From NCBI RefSeq assembly GCF_000017245.1, contig NC_009655.1, forward strand, positions 682,001 to 746,000: a DNA stretch of 64,000 nucleotides. Reading direction: 5' to 3'. This document shows, in pieces, positions 29,865-41,935 of the stretch. The translations under genes were made by a program, and so were the position numbers. Below the pieces are notes generated by a model. It saw only the letters and a program-made list of their open reading frames with translations. It did not search any database and had not been told where the DNA came from. The DNA comes from Actinobacillus succinogenes 130Z. GTDB taxonomy: Bacteria; Pseudomonadota; Gammaproteobacteria; Enterobacterales; Pasteurellaceae. The stretch's first letter is position 1. Every line of letters begins with the position of its first letter.

Positions 29865-31447
29865 TACACCGCCTTTTTTTCAGGAATGACGATGGCGGGA
29901 TCGTCCGGTGCCGTGATTTTTTCGATTTCCGTCTTTAAACCGTAATCGTCGGGATCCGGTTGATTGGAAAATAAATCCGCATTCGGATTAAGTTGCGGGT
30001 TGCTGATGCCAATCCATTTGGCGATGCCGTCGGTGAAATTCAATCCGGATTTGAACACGCCGTATACATGGCGTTCTATGTCGTCACTGGAAATTTTAAA
30101 CAGCGGAATATCGTAATGACGTTTGCTTTTACCCGCGCTGTTGTGAATATCTATGCGGCTTTCCGTTTCATGCTGAGCCAGCCCGTGATCCGAGAAGTAA
30201 ATCATTGAAAAAGTGCGGTCGGATTTTTCGCGATTTTTCACCAGTTCGTCATAAACGCGTTCCAGCACTTCATCGGTTTTCTTCATGGAGGAAACGTAAC
30301 AGTTGACGTTGTAGTATTTTTCGTCGATTTGGTCGTCGTTGTAAATCTTTTCGTAATCGTTGAGACGGTCGCAGGTAATAGGGTGAGAACCGTATAAATG
30401 CAGCACGATAAAACGCTTTTCCTGCGTCGGCTGTTCGATAACCCGTGCAAATTCCGGTAACAGCTCGAAATCGCTGGTGTTGGAATTTAAACTGTCGCCG
30501 GATTTCAGAAAGATTTTGGTGTCGCTTTTATTGGCGATGGCGGAAATCGGGGTGTCGAATTCGCCCAAATAACCCTGATTGGAAATCCAATAGGTCGTTA
30601 TACCGGCGGATTTGATTAAATCAATCATATTAAGAGAGTAATTACCTTCCCAGTTCCGGGTGTCGGGTTTGGTCAGCATTAATTTAAGCGACGCGATGGT
30701 ATTGGTGCCGCCGGCGGTAAATCCGTCGATAAGCGTACCTTTTACCGTACTCATAAACGGCGTATTCCGTACCGGGTAACCGTAAGCATGCAGATAGTCT
30801 TTTCGTGCGCTTTCGCCGATAATCAATACATAATCGTCGTACTTCGCATCAATTAAATCGGATTTACCCCATTTACTTTCAATTGCCAGGCTGTTCAGCA
30901 GGGTTAATTCGTTTTGCACTTTCATTCCGGCATCATAGGTTTCCGTTACGAATTTTAATGGTGCGGATCCCCAGATTAAAAAGACGGCAACCGCAGCAAG
31001 AAACATTTTGTTTTTGTAAAAATGAAGATGGAAAGTCCGGGTCAGCGAACGAAACAGGTATAACAGCAGGATAATGCCTGCGGGATAGATAAAGTTAATC
31101 AGTGGCAGTTGGGAGAAAAATTCTTTACTTTCCAATAAATCCGTAGCGAATACCGACGCGATATACTGATAAGACGGCGGACCGAAAGTTAAGCCGATCG
31201 GTGCATATAAAACATGTAGCAAGGCGAACGGAAAGGCAACGAACCAAAACAGTTTTCTCGAAGCGTTAAAAATAATGAATAAGATTGCCATTAACAGCGT
31301 TTGTTTGACGGTGGGGCTGGCAAAAAAGCCGGAACCGATCAACATTAAACGGCTGGCGAAAATGATGCAGGCTAAGGCTAATATTGCCGCCACAATTTGT
31401 TTTGCGGTGCTATTGGAAATAAATTTATTAATTAATTTTGCGGACAC
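29864..31447 (-). CDS. lipooligosaccharide phosphoethanolamine transferase-like protein (sulfatase family)
   Basis: 527 residues. The N-terminal about 170 residues contain five hydrophobic spans; the C-terminal about 350 form an alkaline-phosphatase/sulfatase domain in the periplasm. [25 protein letters not shown] is the metal and nucleophile motif, [22 protein letters not shown] and [12 protein letters not shown] complete the active site. This is the YhjW/YjdB/YhbX group. Haemophilus influenzae has a related gene (lpt6) for phosphoethanolamine on the inner core; whether this is its orthologue cannot be told by eye. It lies upstream of menH and overlaps it. Confidence 0.78.
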   Translation of the reverse strand: MSAKLINKFISNSTAKQIVAAILALACIIFASRLMLIGSGFFASPTVKQTLLMAILFIIFNASRKLFWFVAFPFALLHVLYAPIGLTFGPPSYQYIASVFATDLLESKEFFSQLPLINFIYPAGIILLLYLFRSLTRTFHLHFYKNKMFLAAVAVFLIWGSAPLKFVTETYDAGMKVQNELTLLNSLAIESKWGKSDLIDAKYDDYVLIIGESARKDYLHAYGYPVRNTPFMSTVKGTLIDGFTAGGTNTIASLKLMLTKPDTRNWEGNYSLNMIDLIKSAGITTYWISNQGYLGEFDTPISAIANKSDTKIFLKSGDSLNSNTSDFELLPEFARVIEQPTQEKRFIVLHLYGSHPITCDRLNDYEKIYNDDQIDEKYYNVNCYVSSMKKTDEVLERVYDELVKNREKSDRTFSMIYFSDHGLAQHETESRIDIHNSAGKSKRHYDIPLFKISSDDIERHVYGVFKSGLNFTDGIAKWIGISNPQLNPNADLFSNQPDPDDYGLKTEIEKITAPDDPAIVIPEKKAV

Positions 31448-31590
31448 GCGTTTCCCTTATTTTTATTCTTTTGGAAATGTTTAATTGCATATTGTGCAAG
31501 GATTTGCTTGTTTAAATCAAGTGTAATGTGATTTTTTACGGCATATTTGCTAACGGTAAAGGAAAAAACGGTACCACCGGTTTATAAATG

Positions 31591-31614
31591 AAAAGCGCTA
31601 TTCGGAGATAGCGC
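31591..31614 (-). terminator. catalase gene terminator
   Basis: On the minus strand GCGCTAT, six-base loop, ATAGCGC, then TTTT. It lies 56 bases after the catalase stop, in the gap before the transferase gene. Confidence 0.75.
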
Positions 31615-31669
31615 CTTAATTAAGCATGTTGCCTGTGAAAATAATTTTACGAATTCAACATATTTCCGA

Positions 31670-33202
31670 TTAAAAATCAGGTTTAATTAGCCCGGGTTGT
31701 CCTAAAGCCGGATCCGTATTATAGGCTTCCATAGCATCGGTTACGGTCATTCTTAACGCTTTCGCTACCCCTTCGCCATAGGCCGGGTCGCAGAAATAAC
31801 AGTTACGAATATGCCGGTATTTGATAAAGTCCAAGGCATCGCCCATGGCGTCGGCTGTGTTGTTGAACAGCGATTGTCTTTCTTTCTCCGTCATTAAATT
31901 GAATAGCGTGCGTGGTTGGCTGAAATAGTCAGAATCATTTTCACGGTAATCCCAATGTGCTGCGTCACCATTGATCTTTAGTGGCGGTTCTGCAAATTGA
32001 GCTTGTTCTTGCCATTGGCCAAAACTGTTTGGTTCATAATGGATTGTACTGCCATAGTTGCCGTCTACACGGCCTTGACCGTCACGCGCGTTGCTGTGTA
32101 CCGGGCAACGTGGCGCATTCACAGGAATTTGATTGAAATTCACACCTAAACGATAACGTTGCGCATCCGCATAGTTGAACAAACGAGCTTGCAACATACG
32201 GTCCGGCGATACGCTGATACCCGGAACCAAGTTGCTTGGTGCAAATGCAGATTGTTCAACGTCCGCAAAGAAGTTTGCCGGATTACGGTTTAATTCCATC
32301 ACACCCACTTCGATTAACGGATAGTCTTTTTTCGGCCATACTTTGGTTAAATCGAACGGATGATACGGGACGTTTTCCGCATCAGTTTCGGGCATGACCT
32401 GAATATAAAGTGTCCAGCGCGGAAAGTCGCCGTTTTCAATTGATTCGTATAAATCACGTTGGTGAGATTCACGATCATTCGCAATAATAGCTGCGGCTTC
32501 TTCATTAGTTAAGTTTTTAATGCCTTGTTGAGTACGGAAGTGGAATTTCACCCAGAAACGTTCGTTGTGCGCATTAATCATACTGTAGGTATGCGAACCG
32601 AAACCGTGCATATGACGGTAGGAGGCGGGGATACCGCGTTCAGACATAACAATAGTTACCTGATGGAGGGCCTCCGGTAATAATGTCCAGAAATCCCAGT
32701 TATTATTAGCACTACGCATGTTGGTGCGAGGGTCGCGTTTTACCGCTTTATTTAAGTCAGGAAATTTACGCGGATCACGCAAAAAGAACACCGGAGTATT
32801 ATTTCCCACTAAGTCCCAGTTGCCTTGTTCCGTATAGAATTTTACGGCGAAACCGCGAATATCGCGTTCCGCATCCGCCGCACCGCGTTCACCGGCGACG
32901 GTGGTGAAGCGTACGAATAATTCCGTTTCTTTCCCCACTTCACTGAAAATAGCTGCTTTAGTATATTGAGTGATGTCGTTTGTAACGGTGAATTTCCCGA
33001 AGGCGCCGGAACCTTTTGCATGCATGCGACGCTCCGGAATCACTTCACGTACGAAGTTTGCCAGTTTTTCATTTAACCATAAATCCTGAGCCAGCAACGG
33101 ACCGCGCGGACCCGCCGTCATACTGTTTTGATTATCAACAACAGGCGCACCATTGTTCATCGTTAAAGACGTATGATGAAAAGGACATTTAGATTCAGAC
33201 AT
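31670..33202 (-). CDS. katA: haem catalase (HktE/KatA type)
   Basis: 510 residues, the size of the small-subunit monofunctional catalases. It dismutates hydrogen peroxide. [16 protein letters not shown] carries the distal His (residue 61); [33 protein letters not shown] and the haem-ligand Tyr segment [14 protein letters not shown] are diagnostic. The ATG at 33202 ([10 protein letters not shown]) is preferred to an upstream in-frame ATG because homology and an AAGGAG ribosome site fit. In H. influenzae the corresponding gene is hktE, regulated by OxyR; no OxyR site is clear here. Confidence 0.95.
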   Translation of the reverse strand: MSESKCPFHHTSLTMNNGAPVVDNQNSMTAGPRGPLLAQDLWLNEKLANFVREVIPERRMHAKGSGAFGKFTVTNDITQYTKAAIFSEVGKETELFVRFTTVAGERGAADAERDIRGFAVKFYTEQGNWDLVGNNTPVFFLRDPRKFPDLNKAVKRDPRTNMRSANNNWDFWTLLPEALHQVTIVMSERGIPASYRHMHGFGSHTYSMINAHNERFWVKFHFRTQQGIKNLTNEEAAAIIANDRESHQRDLYESIENGDFPRWTLYIQVMPETDAENVPYHPFDLTKVWPKKDYPLIEVGVMELNRNPANFFADVEQSAFAPSNLVPGISVSPDRMLQARLFNYADAQRYRLGVNFNQIPVNAPRCPVHSNARDGQGRVDGNYGSTIHYEPNSFGQWQEQAQFAEPPLKINGDAAHWDYRENDSDYFSQPRTLFNLMTEKERQSLFNNTADAMGDALDFIKYRHIRNCYFCDPAYGEGVAKALRMTVTDAMEAYNTDPALGQPGLIKPDF

Positions 33203-33412
33203 AATAATCTCCTTCAAAATATATGATAAATATAGGACGGCTCCGTTGAAATTATTGTGGATGAGAGAAAACCTGTAAACCTATCGAATCAATAAATTTT
33301 TACGATTAAATTTACATTATTAATAGGCGGTTTTACTATTAAAACGTCTATTAATTTTAGGCATAAATGTAAAGTGCGGTCGGATTTCACCGAATTTTTC
33401 TGATTCGTTCTA

Positions 33413-33441
33413 TTGGTTGTTGCGTGAAGTTACATTATAAT
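33413..33441 (+). promoter_or_regulatory. pyrH promoter
   Basis: TTGGTT (33413-33418), 17-base spacer, TATAAT (33436-33441), about 40 bases upstream of the pyrH ATG. A near-consensus sigma-70 promoter for pyrH and probably frr and dxr. Confidence 0.65.
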
Positions 33442-33482
33442 GACAACAATTTTATGTCCAATATTCTAGCTGGGGTAAGAAA

Positions 33483-34196
33483 ATGAGCAATCCGATTTAC
33501 AAACGCATTCTTTTAAAATTAAGCGGTGAAGCGCTGCAAGGCGCCGAGGGGTTCGGGATTGATCCGTCGATTTTGGATAGAATGGCGCTGGAAATTAAAG
33601 AATTAATTGCCATGGGCGTGGAAGTGGGCGTTGTCTTAGGCGGCGGCAATCTGTTCCGCGGGGCGAAATTGGCGAAAGCCGGTATGAACCGTGTAGTGGG
33701 CGACCACATGGGAATGTTGGCAACCGTAATGAACGGTTTGGCAATGCGTGACGCTTTACACCGTGCGGACGTGAATGCGAAACTAATGTCGGCGTTCCAG
33801 TTAAACGGAATTTGCGATACTTACAATTGGTCGGAAGCGATTAAAATGTTGCGCGAAAAACGGGTAGTGATTTTCTCCGGCGGTACCGGCAGCCCGTTTT
33901 TTACCACAGACTCCGCCGCCTGTCTGCGCGGAATTGAAATTGAAGCGGATGTGGTGTTAAAAGCGACGAAAGTAGACGGCGTTTATAACTGCGATCCGGC
34001 GAAAAATCCGGGAGCCGAACTGTTCAATACGCTAACTTATGCCGATGTGATTGAGCGCGAATTGAAAGTGATGGATTTGGCGGCATTTACCTTAGCGCGC
34101 GATCACGGTATGCCGATTCGCGTGTTCAATATGGGCAAACCGGGCGCTTTGCGCGAAGTAGTCACCGGTTTAACCGAAGGCACGATTATTTCTTAA
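33483..34196 (+). CDS. pyrH: UMP kinase
   Basis: 237 residues. The hexameric bacterial UMP kinase of the amino-acid-kinase fold, phosphorylating UMP with [17 protein letters not shown] is the N-terminal phosphate-binding strand; [12 protein letters not shown] and [16 protein letters not shown] (UMP and ATP contacts) and [13 protein letters not shown] follow. It is activated by GTP and inhibited by UTP in enterobacteria. It heads the conserved pyrH-frr-dxr block; tsf, which often precedes it, is not upstream here, where catalase is divergent. Confidence 0.97.
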   Translation: MSNPIYKRILLKLSGEALQGAEGFGIDPSILDRMALEIKELIAMGVEVGVVLGGGNLFRGAKLAKAGMNRVVGDHMGMLATVMNGLAMRDALHRADVNAKLMSAFQLNGICDTYNWSEAIKMLREKRVVIFSGGTGSPFFTTDSAACLRGIEIEADVVLKATKVDGVYNCDPAKNPGAELFNTLTYADVIERELKVMDLAAFTLARDHGMPIRVFNMGKPGALREVVTGLTEGTIIS

Positions 34197-34290
34197 TAAT
34201 TACTATGGGACGGGCTTGTCAGCCTACCGAATTTATGTCGATTAAGATAGCGAGATAAAACGCTCATCCTATAAATAACAAGGAAAAACA

Positions 34291-34848
34291 ATGATCAACG
34301 AAATTAAAAAAGACGCACAAGATAGAATGGAAAAAAGCCTTGAAGCATTAAAAGGTCATATTTCGAAAATCCGCACGGGGCGTGCACAACCGTCTCTATT
34401 GGATGCTATTCAGGTGGACTATTACGGTGCGGCGACGCCGTTACGTCAATTAGCCAATGTGGTGGCGGAAGATGCACGCACTTTAGCGGTAACCGTATTC
34501 GACCGTTCGCTAATTCAAGCGGTAGAAAAAGCGATTTTAACTTCTGATTTAGGTTTAAATCCGTCTTCTGCGGGAACCACCATTCGAGTGCCGCTTCCTC
34601 CGCTAACGGAGGAAAGACGTCGCGATTTAACCAAACTGGTTAAAGCTGAAGGCGAGCAAGGCAAAGTCGCGGTTCGTAACGTACGTCGCGATGCCAACGA
34701 AAAAATTAAAGCCTTACTGAAAGACAAAGAAATCAGCGAAAACGAACAGCGTAAAGCGGAAGATGACATCCAAAAGCTGACTGACAGTTTCGTGAAAAAA
34801 GTGGACGAAGTATTGGCGGATAAAGAAAAAGAATTGATGGATTTCTAA
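34291..34848 (+). CDS. frr: ribosome recycling factor
   Basis: 185 residues, standard length. It releases mRNA and deacylated tRNA from post-termination ribosomes together with EF-G. The two-domain shape is visible as [38 protein letters not shown], a beta domain around [16 protein letters not shown] and [11 protein letters not shown], and a long C-terminal helical bundle ([27 protein letters not shown]...). An AAGGA site precedes the ATG. Confidence 0.97.
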   Translation: MINEIKKDAQDRMEKSLEALKGHISKIRTGRAQPSLLDAIQVDYYGAATPLRQLANVVAEDARTLAVTVFDRSLIQAVEKAILTSDLGLNPSSAGTTIRVPLPPLTEERRRDLTKLVKAEGEQGKVAVRNVRRDANEKIKALLKDKEISENEQRKAEDDIQKLTDSFVKKVDEVLADKEKELMDF

Positions 34849-34865
34849 TTCATTATCAATAAGCT

Positions 34866-34890
34866 GTAGGGCGGACCAAGGTGTCCGCCC
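34866..34890 (+). repeat. GTAGGGCGGAC palindrome between frr and dxr
   Basis: GTAGGGCGGACC, AAGG, TGTCCGCCC: arms GGGCGGACA-like pair with TGTCCGCCC. A member of the dispersed GTAGGG family, again between co-transcribed genes. Confidence 0.6.
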
Positions 34891-34911
34891 GATTTCTATC
34901 CTGGTTTTAAA

Positions 34912-36099
34912 ATGAAAAAACAAAATTTAGTGATCTTGGGTTCCACCGGTTCCATCGGTACCAGTACGCTTTCCGTTATTGAACATAATTCTGAAAAATA
35001 TCGGGCATTTGCCTTGGTCGGCGGGCATAACGCGGATTTAATGGCTGAACAGTGCGTAAAATTTCAGCCCGAATTTGCCGCATTAGACGATGAAAGTGCG
35101 GCTAAAAAATTACATGAAAAATTGACCGCACTTGGCTGTAAAACTCAGGTGTTAAGCGGGCAAAAAGCAATTTGCGAATTGGCAGCGCATCCTGAAGCGG
35201 ATCAAATTATGGCGGCAATCGTTGGGGCCGCCGGTTTATTGCCGACATTGTCTGCCGTGCAGGCAGGAAAACGCGTGCTGTTGGCGAATAAAGAAAGTTT
35301 AGTGACGTGCGGACAGATTTTTATCGATGCCGTAAAAAAATACGGTGCGCAATTGTTACCGGTGGATAGCGAACATAATGCGATCTTCCAATCTTTACCG
35401 CCGCAAGCGCAACAGAAAATCGGATTTTGTCCGTTGTCTGAATTAGGCGTGAGCAAAATTGTGCTGACCGGTTCGGGCGGACCGTTTCGTTATACGGATT
35501 TAAGCGAATTTGACGGCATTACACCGGAACAGGCGGTAGCGCACCCGAATTGGTCCATGGGCAAGAAAATCTCGGTAGACAGCGCTACCATGATGAATAA
35601 AGGGCTGGAATATATCGAAGCGCGTTGGTTGTTTAATGCCGGTGCGGATGATATGGAAGTGATTATCCATCCGCAATCCATTATTCATTCTATGGTGCGT
35701 TATGTGGACGGTTCGGTCATCGCACAAATGGGGAATCCGGATATGCGTACACCGATTGCCGAAACTATGGCGTATCCGAACCGGATTGTTTCCGCTGTGG
35801 CGCCGCTGGATTTTTATCAGTTAAACGGCTTAACTTTTTTACAGCCGGATTTCAGCCGTTATCCGAATTTGAAACTGGCGATAGATGCTTTTGCCGCCGG
35901 GCAGTATGCCACTACGGCAATGAATGCGGCGAACGAAGTTACGGTCGAGGCTTTCTTAAACCGTCAAATTAAGTTTACGGATATCGCCAAAGTGAATGCA
36001 ACGGTAGTAGAAAAAATTCAACCGCAGATTATTTCTTGCGTAGACGATGTGCTGGATGTGGATCGTCAAGCGAGAGAATTAGCCGAATCTTTTCTGTAA
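34912..36099 (+). CDS. dxr: 1-deoxy-D-xylulose 5-phosphate reductoisomerase
   Basis: 395 residues. It converts DXP to MEP with NADPH, the committed step of non-mevalonate isoprenoid synthesis. [17 protein letters not shown] is the NADPH-binding Rossmann start; [23 protein letters not shown] (metal-binding Asp/Glu), [37 protein letters not shown] and [21 protein letters not shown] follow in order. It is the target of fosmidomycin in other bacteria. Here it is not followed by uppS; the next gene is ygfA on the other strand. Confidence 0.97.
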   Translation: MKKQNLVILGSTGSIGTSTLSVIEHNSEKYRAFALVGGHNADLMAEQCVKFQPEFAALDDESAAKKLHEKLTALGCKTQVLSGQKAICELAAHPEADQIMAAIVGAAGLLPTLSAVQAGKRVLLANKESLVTCGQIFIDAVKKYGAQLLPVDSEHNAIFQSLPPQAQQKIGFCPLSELGVSKIVLTGSGGPFRYTDLSEFDGITPEQAVAHPNWSMGKKISVDSATMMNKGLEYIEARWLFNAGADDMEVIIHPQSIIHSMVRYVDGSVIAQMGNPDMRTPIAETMAYPNRIVSAVAPLDFYQLNGLTFLQPDFSRYPNLKLAIDAFAAGQYATTAMNAANEVTVEAFLNRQIKFTDIAKVNATVVEKIQPQIISCVDDVLDVDRQARELAESFL

Positions 36100-36108
36100 T
36101 TTTGATAG

Positions 36109-36136
36109 GGACAGGCTTAATGCCTGTTCTTTGTTT
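36109..36136 (+). terminator. dxr terminator
   Basis: GGACAGGC, TTAAT, GCCTGTTC, followed by TTTGTTTTT. It is an intrinsic terminator 10 bases after the dxr stop. Confidence 0.75.
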
Positions 36137-36187
36137 TTACGTATTGATAGAACGGGCATGGGGATAACTCCTGTTCCGGTGAAAATC

Positions 36188-36757
36188 TTATCCCGCTAAT
36201 ATATCAAATAAGGGAATATCCCAGTTTTCAACCGGCAATTCATCTACTTGCTGGCATTGGTGGGCTAATCCCACCGCAATAAAGTTTTTTTCATGCCAAT
36301 CCTGCAATGTGCGGTCATAAAATCCGCCTCCCATGCCTAGTCGATTCCCTTGCTTATCGAATGCCACCAACGGGGTGAAAATAATATCCAATCGATTAAT
36401 CGGTAAAATGTTTTTTACATTTAAACGGGGTTCGGGAATTCCTAATCCGTTTGGCATCAGTTCCGTTTCCGGCGTGTAATGCAGAAACAGCATATATCCT
36501 TTGCAAAACGGGTGTAACACGGGAAGATAAACGTTTTTCCGTTGCGCCCAAAGTGCGTCGATTAACGGCCGTGTGGAAATTTCGCCATCGAAAGAAAGGT
36601 AAAGGCCGATATGTTCGGCATGACGTTGTGCGATTAAGTTGAGCGCTTTCTGTGTTACGGTTTGAGCTGCGCGGATTTGTTCAAGTGCGGTCAGATTTTG
36701 TCGTGTTTTTCTGATTTGTCGGCGAAGTTGAGCGCGGCGTTCGGAAATGGATTTCAT
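36188..36757 (-). CDS. ygfA: 5-formyltetrahydrofolate cyclo-ligase
   Basis: 189 residues. It converts 5-formyl-THF to 5,10-methenyl-THF with ATP. ISERRAQLRRQIRKTRQNLT is the N-terminal helical part, LYLSFDGEISTRPLI the middle, and FTPLVAFDKQGNRLGMGGGFYDRTL the phosphate-binding GMGGGFYDR motif. ATG 36757 is chosen; an extension upstream would read through the 6S RNA. The gene follows ssrS on the same strand, the conserved arrangement in which 6S RNA and ygfA are made from one transcript. Confidence 0.92.
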   Translation of the reverse strand: MKSISERRAQLRRQIRKTRQNLTALEQIRAAQTVTQKALNLIAQRHAEHIGLYLSFDGEISTRPLIDALWAQRKNVYLPVLHPFCKGYMLFLHYTPETELMPNGLGIPEPRLNVKNILPINRLDIIFTPLVAFDKQGNRLGMGGGFYDRTLQDWHEKNFIAVGLAHQCQQVDELPVENWDIPLFDILAG

Positions 36758-36767
36758 AGTATGTTTA

Positions 36768-36947
36768 GGCCCCGAGATGCCGTCGTGGGTGGTCGGTCCT
36801 TGAACCCGACGGTTCAAGGGAGTCAGTTGTAACCGTTTTTAGGCTTCTTAGTGAAACTAAGCCTGCACACCAACAGTAGAGAACCAACTCGAAGTATGTA
36901 AGTATCGGCTCAGGGACGTAACCCGCTGGCGAGCATCTCAGGTAATC
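36768..36947 (-). ncRNA. ssrS: 6S RNA
   Basis: About 180 bases on the minus strand between zapA and ygfA, the conserved location. The ends pair as in 6S RNA (5' ATTACCTGAGATGCT, 3' GACGGCATCTCGGGG). Internal features match E. coli 6S RNA: GTCCCTGAGCCGATA near the 5' end, GAAGCCTAAAAAC, and the CCTTGAACCGTCGGGTTCAA hairpin near the 3' end. 6S RNA mimics an open promoter and sequesters sigma-70 RNA polymerase in stationary phase. Exact ends are estimated. Confidence 0.93.
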
Positions 36948-37012
36948 TTTGAAAATAATAGTAACTGAAAAATCTAAAATTGACCAGTTCAAATTGTGAA
37001 ATTACCCCATAT

Positions 37013-37336
37013 TTATTGGATTTCATATGCCGGTTGCTGATTTGTTGAGCGAGCTGCAATATTTTCCAGTGAATGACTTAATTGCTGAATCTGATTTTGC
37101 AGGATTTGCTCGGTAGATTTGGTTTTTTGTTTTTCCAAAAGCAATTCGAAACACAGGTTTAACGCCACAACATGCACGGCACGTTCTACTTGCACGGTCT
37201 GCATCCGATCTTTCATTTCCGAAACCCGTTTGTCCAGTTCTTTTGCCGCATCACGCAAATCGTTATGTTGTTCTTCCGGTGCGTTTAAACGCACAACCTG
37301 ACCTAAAAAGTTCAATTCAATCGGTTTTAATGCCAT
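37013..37336 (-). CDS. zapA: ZapA, FtsZ-associated cell division protein
   Basis: 107 residues. IELNFLGQVVRLNAPEEQHNDLRDAAKELDKRVSEMKDR is the N-terminal globular part and the rest a coiled coil (VVALNLCFELLLEKQK...NQIQQLSHSLENI). ZapA tetramers cross-link FtsZ protofilaments at midcell. It lies upstream of ssrS, with ygfB divergent, exactly as in E. coli. Confidence 0.93.
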   Translation of the reverse strand: MALKPIELNFLGQVVRLNAPEEQHNDLRDAAKELDKRVSEMKDRMQTVQVERAVHVVALNLCFELLLEKQKTKSTEQILQNQIQQLSHSLENIAARSTNQQPAYEIQ

Positions 37337-37442
37337 ATTTTTACCATAGGGTTGAAATTTTTCGTTATTATGCCACAGAGAAATATTTTCGTCATAAATT
37401 ATCTGCTAGAATGACGCGAACTCTCATAACAGGACATTTTAT

Positions 37443-37997
37443 ATGACGGAATATTCAATTTTAAATCAAAAACTTAAAGCGGCGGGTATTGCCGTTTCCC
37501 CTACCGAATTACACGGTTTTCTGACCGGTTTGTTTACCGGCGGTATACGTGATCAGCAAAAATGGCATGCCTTGCTTTATCAAATTACCAATGATAATCA
37601 CGCCTATCCTGCCGAATTAATGAAAGATTTGGATGTGATGTATGAAGATATCCGGATAAAGCTATCGGATAGTGATGCATTTAAATTCCAATTATTGTTG
37701 CCGGAAGAATATAAATTGAGTGTAAGAGCGGAAGCCGTATGCGATTGGGCAAATCATTTTCTGCTCGGTATCGGTCTTGCGCGTCCGAAAATCAGCCGAA
37801 TGGACGGCAGAATTGGTGAGGCCGTCATGGATTTACACAAAATTTGCCAGTTGGGCTATGATGAAAACGAAGATGAAGCGGAATTGCTGGCAACCTTAGA
37901 AGATATTATTGAATATCTGCGTGGGATAGCATACCTGTTTCACAGCCATTTTAAGAGTGTAAACGATATGACGGATGTGGTTGAAAACGTACATTAG
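37443..37997 (+). CDS. ygfB: YgfB/YecA (UPF0149) family protein
   Basis: 184 residues. AGIAVSPTELHGFLTGLFTGG and CDWANHFLLGIGLARPKIS are UPF0149 signatures, with the acidic C-terminal YDENEDEAELLATLEDIIEYLR region. The molecular role in this family is not settled; in enterobacteria and Pseudomonas it sits before pepP and ubiH. Here pepP follows eight bases later. AACAGGA precedes the ATG. Confidence 0.88.
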   Translation: MTEYSILNQKLKAAGIAVSPTELHGFLTGLFTGGIRDQQKWHALLYQITNDNHAYPAELMKDLDVMYEDIRIKLSDSDAFKFQLLLPEEYKLSVRAEAVCDWANHFLLGIGLARPKISRMDGRIGEAVMDLHKICQLGYDENEDEAELLATLEDIIEYLRGIAYLFHSHFKSVNDMTDVVENVH

Positions 37998-38005
37998 GAG
38001 CGATA

Positions 38006-39334
38006 ATGGATTTAACCTATATGGCGGAATTGCCGAAAGACGAATTTGTAGCGCGGCGAAGCGAATTGTTTGCCCGAATGGCGGATAATTCCGCGGCGGT
38101 CGTTTTTTCTGCACGCGAGCAAACCCGCAATAACGATTGCACTTATCCTTTTCGTCAGGACAGCTATTTTTGGTATCTCACCGGTTTTAATGAACCCGAT
38201 GCGGTATTATTGTTGGTGAAAAAAAATCAGCAGAATTTGACCGCACTTTTCCTGCGCCCGAAGGATCCCTTAATGGAAACCTGGAACGGACGTCGATTAG
38301 GCGTGGAAAATGCGCCGAATACGCTGACGCTGGATCAGGCTTACTCCGTTGACGAATTTGTGGTACGCTTTGGCGAAATAACGGAACATACGGAAAAATT
38401 CTATTATACCGTTGGCGTTCAGCCTTGGGGCGATGCATTACTGGAAAAAAGTGCGGTTGATTTTAGTGAAGTTTCGAGCTGGCGCGTGATGTTGGATGAA
38501 ATGCGTCTGTTCAAGTCGGCGAATGAAATCCGTTTAATGCAACAGGCGGGCCAGATTACCGCACTGGGACATATCCGCGCCATGCAGGAAACCCGTCCGA
38601 ATCGGTTCGAATATGAAATCGAAAGCGAAATCCTGCACGAATTTAACCGCTTCGGTGCGAGATTTCCTTCTTATAACACTATTGTTGCCGGTGGTGAAAA
38701 CGCTTGCATTCTGCATTATACCGAGAACGATCAACCGCTGAAAGACGGCGATTTGGTGCTGATTGACGCCGGTTGCGAGTTCGCCATGTATGCGGGCGAT
38801 ATTACCCGTACTTTTCCGGTCAACGGTAAATTCAGCAGACCTCAGCGGGAGATTTACCAGCTCGTTTTAAAAGCGCAGAAACGTGCTATTGAATTGTTGG
38901 TGGCGGGTAATTCCATTCAGCAGGCAAACGATGAAGTGGTGCGTATTAAAGTCGAAGGTTTACTGGAACTCGGTATTTTGCAAGGCGATGCGGAGGAGTT
39001 GATTGCCGCCGACGCCCATCGTGAATTTTATATGCACGGCTTGGGACATTGGCTGGGGCTGGATGTGCATGATGTAGGCAGTTACGGCAATGCGGATCAG
39101 AACGGAGACCGAAACTCGAAAAAGCGCGACCGCACTTTAGACGTCGGCATGGTGTTAACGGTGGAACCGGGTCTGTATATTTCGCCGAAATCTAACGTGC
39201 CGGAACAATATAAAGGTATCGGCGTGCGGATTGAAGATAACGTATTGATTACGGAATACGGGAATAAAATTTTAACCTGCGCGGCACCGAAGGAAATTGA
39301 CGATATTGAAGCCTTAATGGCGAACAGTATTTAA
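38006..39334 (+). CDS. pepP: Xaa-Pro aminopeptidase P
   Basis: 442 residues, close to the E. coli enzyme. It removes N-terminal residues that precede proline. The N-terminal domain (about 1-170) is followed by the pita-bread catalytic domain with dinuclear metal ligands at LVLIDAGCEFAMYAGDITRTFPV (two Asp), HGLGHWLGLDVHDVG (His), LTVEPGLYI (Glu) and GVRIEDNVLIT (Glu). It is co-directional with ygfB. Confidence 0.95.
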   Translation: MDLTYMAELPKDEFVARRSELFARMADNSAAVVFSAREQTRNNDCTYPFRQDSYFWYLTGFNEPDAVLLLVKKNQQNLTALFLRPKDPLMETWNGRRLGVENAPNTLTLDQAYSVDEFVVRFGEITEHTEKFYYTVGVQPWGDALLEKSAVDFSEVSSWRVMLDEMRLFKSANEIRLMQQAGQITALGHIRAMQETRPNRFEYEIESEILHEFNRFGARFPSYNTIVAGGENACILHYTENDQPLKDGDLVLIDAGCEFAMYAGDITRTFPVNGKFSRPQREIYQLVLKAQKRAIELLVAGNSIQQANDEVVRIKVEGLLELGILQGDAEELIAADAHREFYMHGLGHWLGLDVHDVGSYGNADQNGDRNSKKRDRTLDVGMVLTVEPGLYISPKSNVPEQYKGIGVRIEDNVLITEYGNKILTCAAPKEIDDIEALMANSI

Positions 39335-39349
39335 CGAAGTCGTTACGTT

Positions 39350-39394
39350 AAAAGTGCGGTGGAAAAAATAAACGTTTTTCCGACCGCACTTTTT
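39350..39394. terminator. inverted uptake-signal terminator after pepP
   Basis: AAAAGTGCGGT (39350-39360) pairs with ACCGCACTTTT (39383-39393), extended by GGAAAAA and TTTTTCC inside the loop. It serves pepP on the plus strand and possibly groEL on the other. Confidence 0.75.
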
Positions 39395-39421
39395 GTTTGA
39401 AACGTCCTGACATGCGGGCAT

Positions 39422-39451
39422 AAAAAAGCCACCGAATAGTGTTCGGTGGCT
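39422..39451 (-). terminator. groEL terminator
   Basis: On the minus strand AGCCACCGAA, CACTA, TTCGGTGGCT, then TTTTT. A perfect ten-pair stem 23 bases after the groEL stop. Confidence 0.85.
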
Positions 39452-39474
39452 GTGTCGTCTATGGAATCTGGCGA

Positions 39475-41193
<1,719 letters not shown>

Positions 41194-41223
41194 TCAAAAC
41201 CGACCGCACTTCTATTATTTGTA

Positions 41224-41514
41224 TTATTCGACAATCGCTAAAATATCGTTTTCAGAAATGATTAATACTTCTTCGCCGTCGATTTTTTCCGCTTTTACGC
41301 CGTAGCCGTCGTTGAAAATGACGGTGTCGCCCACTTTAACGTCCAAAGGCTGTACTGTGCCGTTTTCCAGCACGCGACCTTTACCTACCGCCAAGACTTT
41401 GGCTCGGGTGGATTTTGTCGCTGCGGAACCGGTTAATACGATACCGCCGGCAGAAAGGGTTTCTACTTCTTCACGTTTAATAATTACACGATCGTGTAAA
41501 GGACGAATTGCCAT
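41224..41514 (-). CDS. groS: GroES, co-chaperonin
   Basis: 96 residues. [42 protein letters not shown] contains the mobile loop that docks on GroEL, and [24 protein letters not shown] is the C-terminal half. First gene of the groESL operon. Confidence 0.98.
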   Translation of the reverse strand: MAIRPLHDRVIIKREEVETLSAGGIVLTGSAATKSTRAKVLAVGKGRVLENGTVQPLDVKVGDTVIFNDGYGVKAEKIDGEEVLIISENDILAIVE

Positions 41515-41557
41515 GTTTATACTCCTATGAAAATTGAATTGATTTCATGCTTTTTTT

Positions 41558-41585
41558 ATATAGGGCAGAAAAAACGGCTTTCAAG
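41558..41585 (-). promoter_or_regulatory. sigma-32 heat-shock promoter of groESL
   Basis: On the minus strand CTTGAAA (41585-41579) and CCCTATAT (41565-41558) are 13 bases apart, a very good match to the RpoH consensus (CTTGAAA and CCCCATNT). It lies about 45 bases upstream of groS. Confidence 0.85.
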
Positions 41586-41635
41586 GGGGAGTAAGAAAAA
41601 TTATTTTAAAAAACTAAAATAATCCCTGCGGGCTA

Positions 41636-41664
41636 TTGTTCAAGCGTTTTAAAAAGGGTATATT
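41636..41664 (+). promoter_or_regulatory. tatABC promoter
   Basis: TTGTTC (41636-41641), 17-base spacer, TATATT (41659-41664), 43 bases before the tatA start and divergent from the groESL promoter. Confidence 0.55.
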
Positions 41665-41707
41665 CACGCAAACCTTTCTTTTTACTAATTTATTAAAGGA
41701 TATCGTT

Positions 41708-41932
41708 ATGGGTGGTATTAGTATTTGGCAACTGCTGATTATTGTGGCAATCGTCGTATTGTTATTCGGTACCAAAAAATTACGTACGCTGGGTTCCGAT
41801 CTGGGCGAATCCGTCAAAGGCTTCAAAAAGGCGATGGCGGAAGAACCGAAAGATGCCGAATTCAAGTCTTTAGATAAAGCGGAAAACACGGCGCAAACTA
41901 AAAAAGAAGAAAAAGAGAAAGAACAGGCATAA
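41708..41932 (+). CDS. tatA: TatA, twin-arginine translocase subunit
   Basis: 74 residues. One N-terminal membrane span ([18 protein letters not shown]) followed by [21 protein letters not shown], the amphipathic helix with the FGxKKL-type hinge, and a charged tail. TatA oligomers form the export pore for folded proteins. ATG 41708 is chosen over a longer in-frame start because AAAGGA and the family match place it there. tatB follows after three bases. Confidence 0.96.
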   Translation: MGGISIWQLLIIVAIVVLLFGTKKLRTLGSDLGESVKGFKKAMAEEPKDAEFKSLDKAENTAQTKKEEKEKEQA

Positions 41933-41935
41933 TCC

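Noticed and set aside
33203..33482. OxyR or other regulatory site upstream of the catalase gene
   Set aside because: The AT-rich gap has no clear ATAG-type spacing that I would stand behind; only the pyrH promoter is supported.
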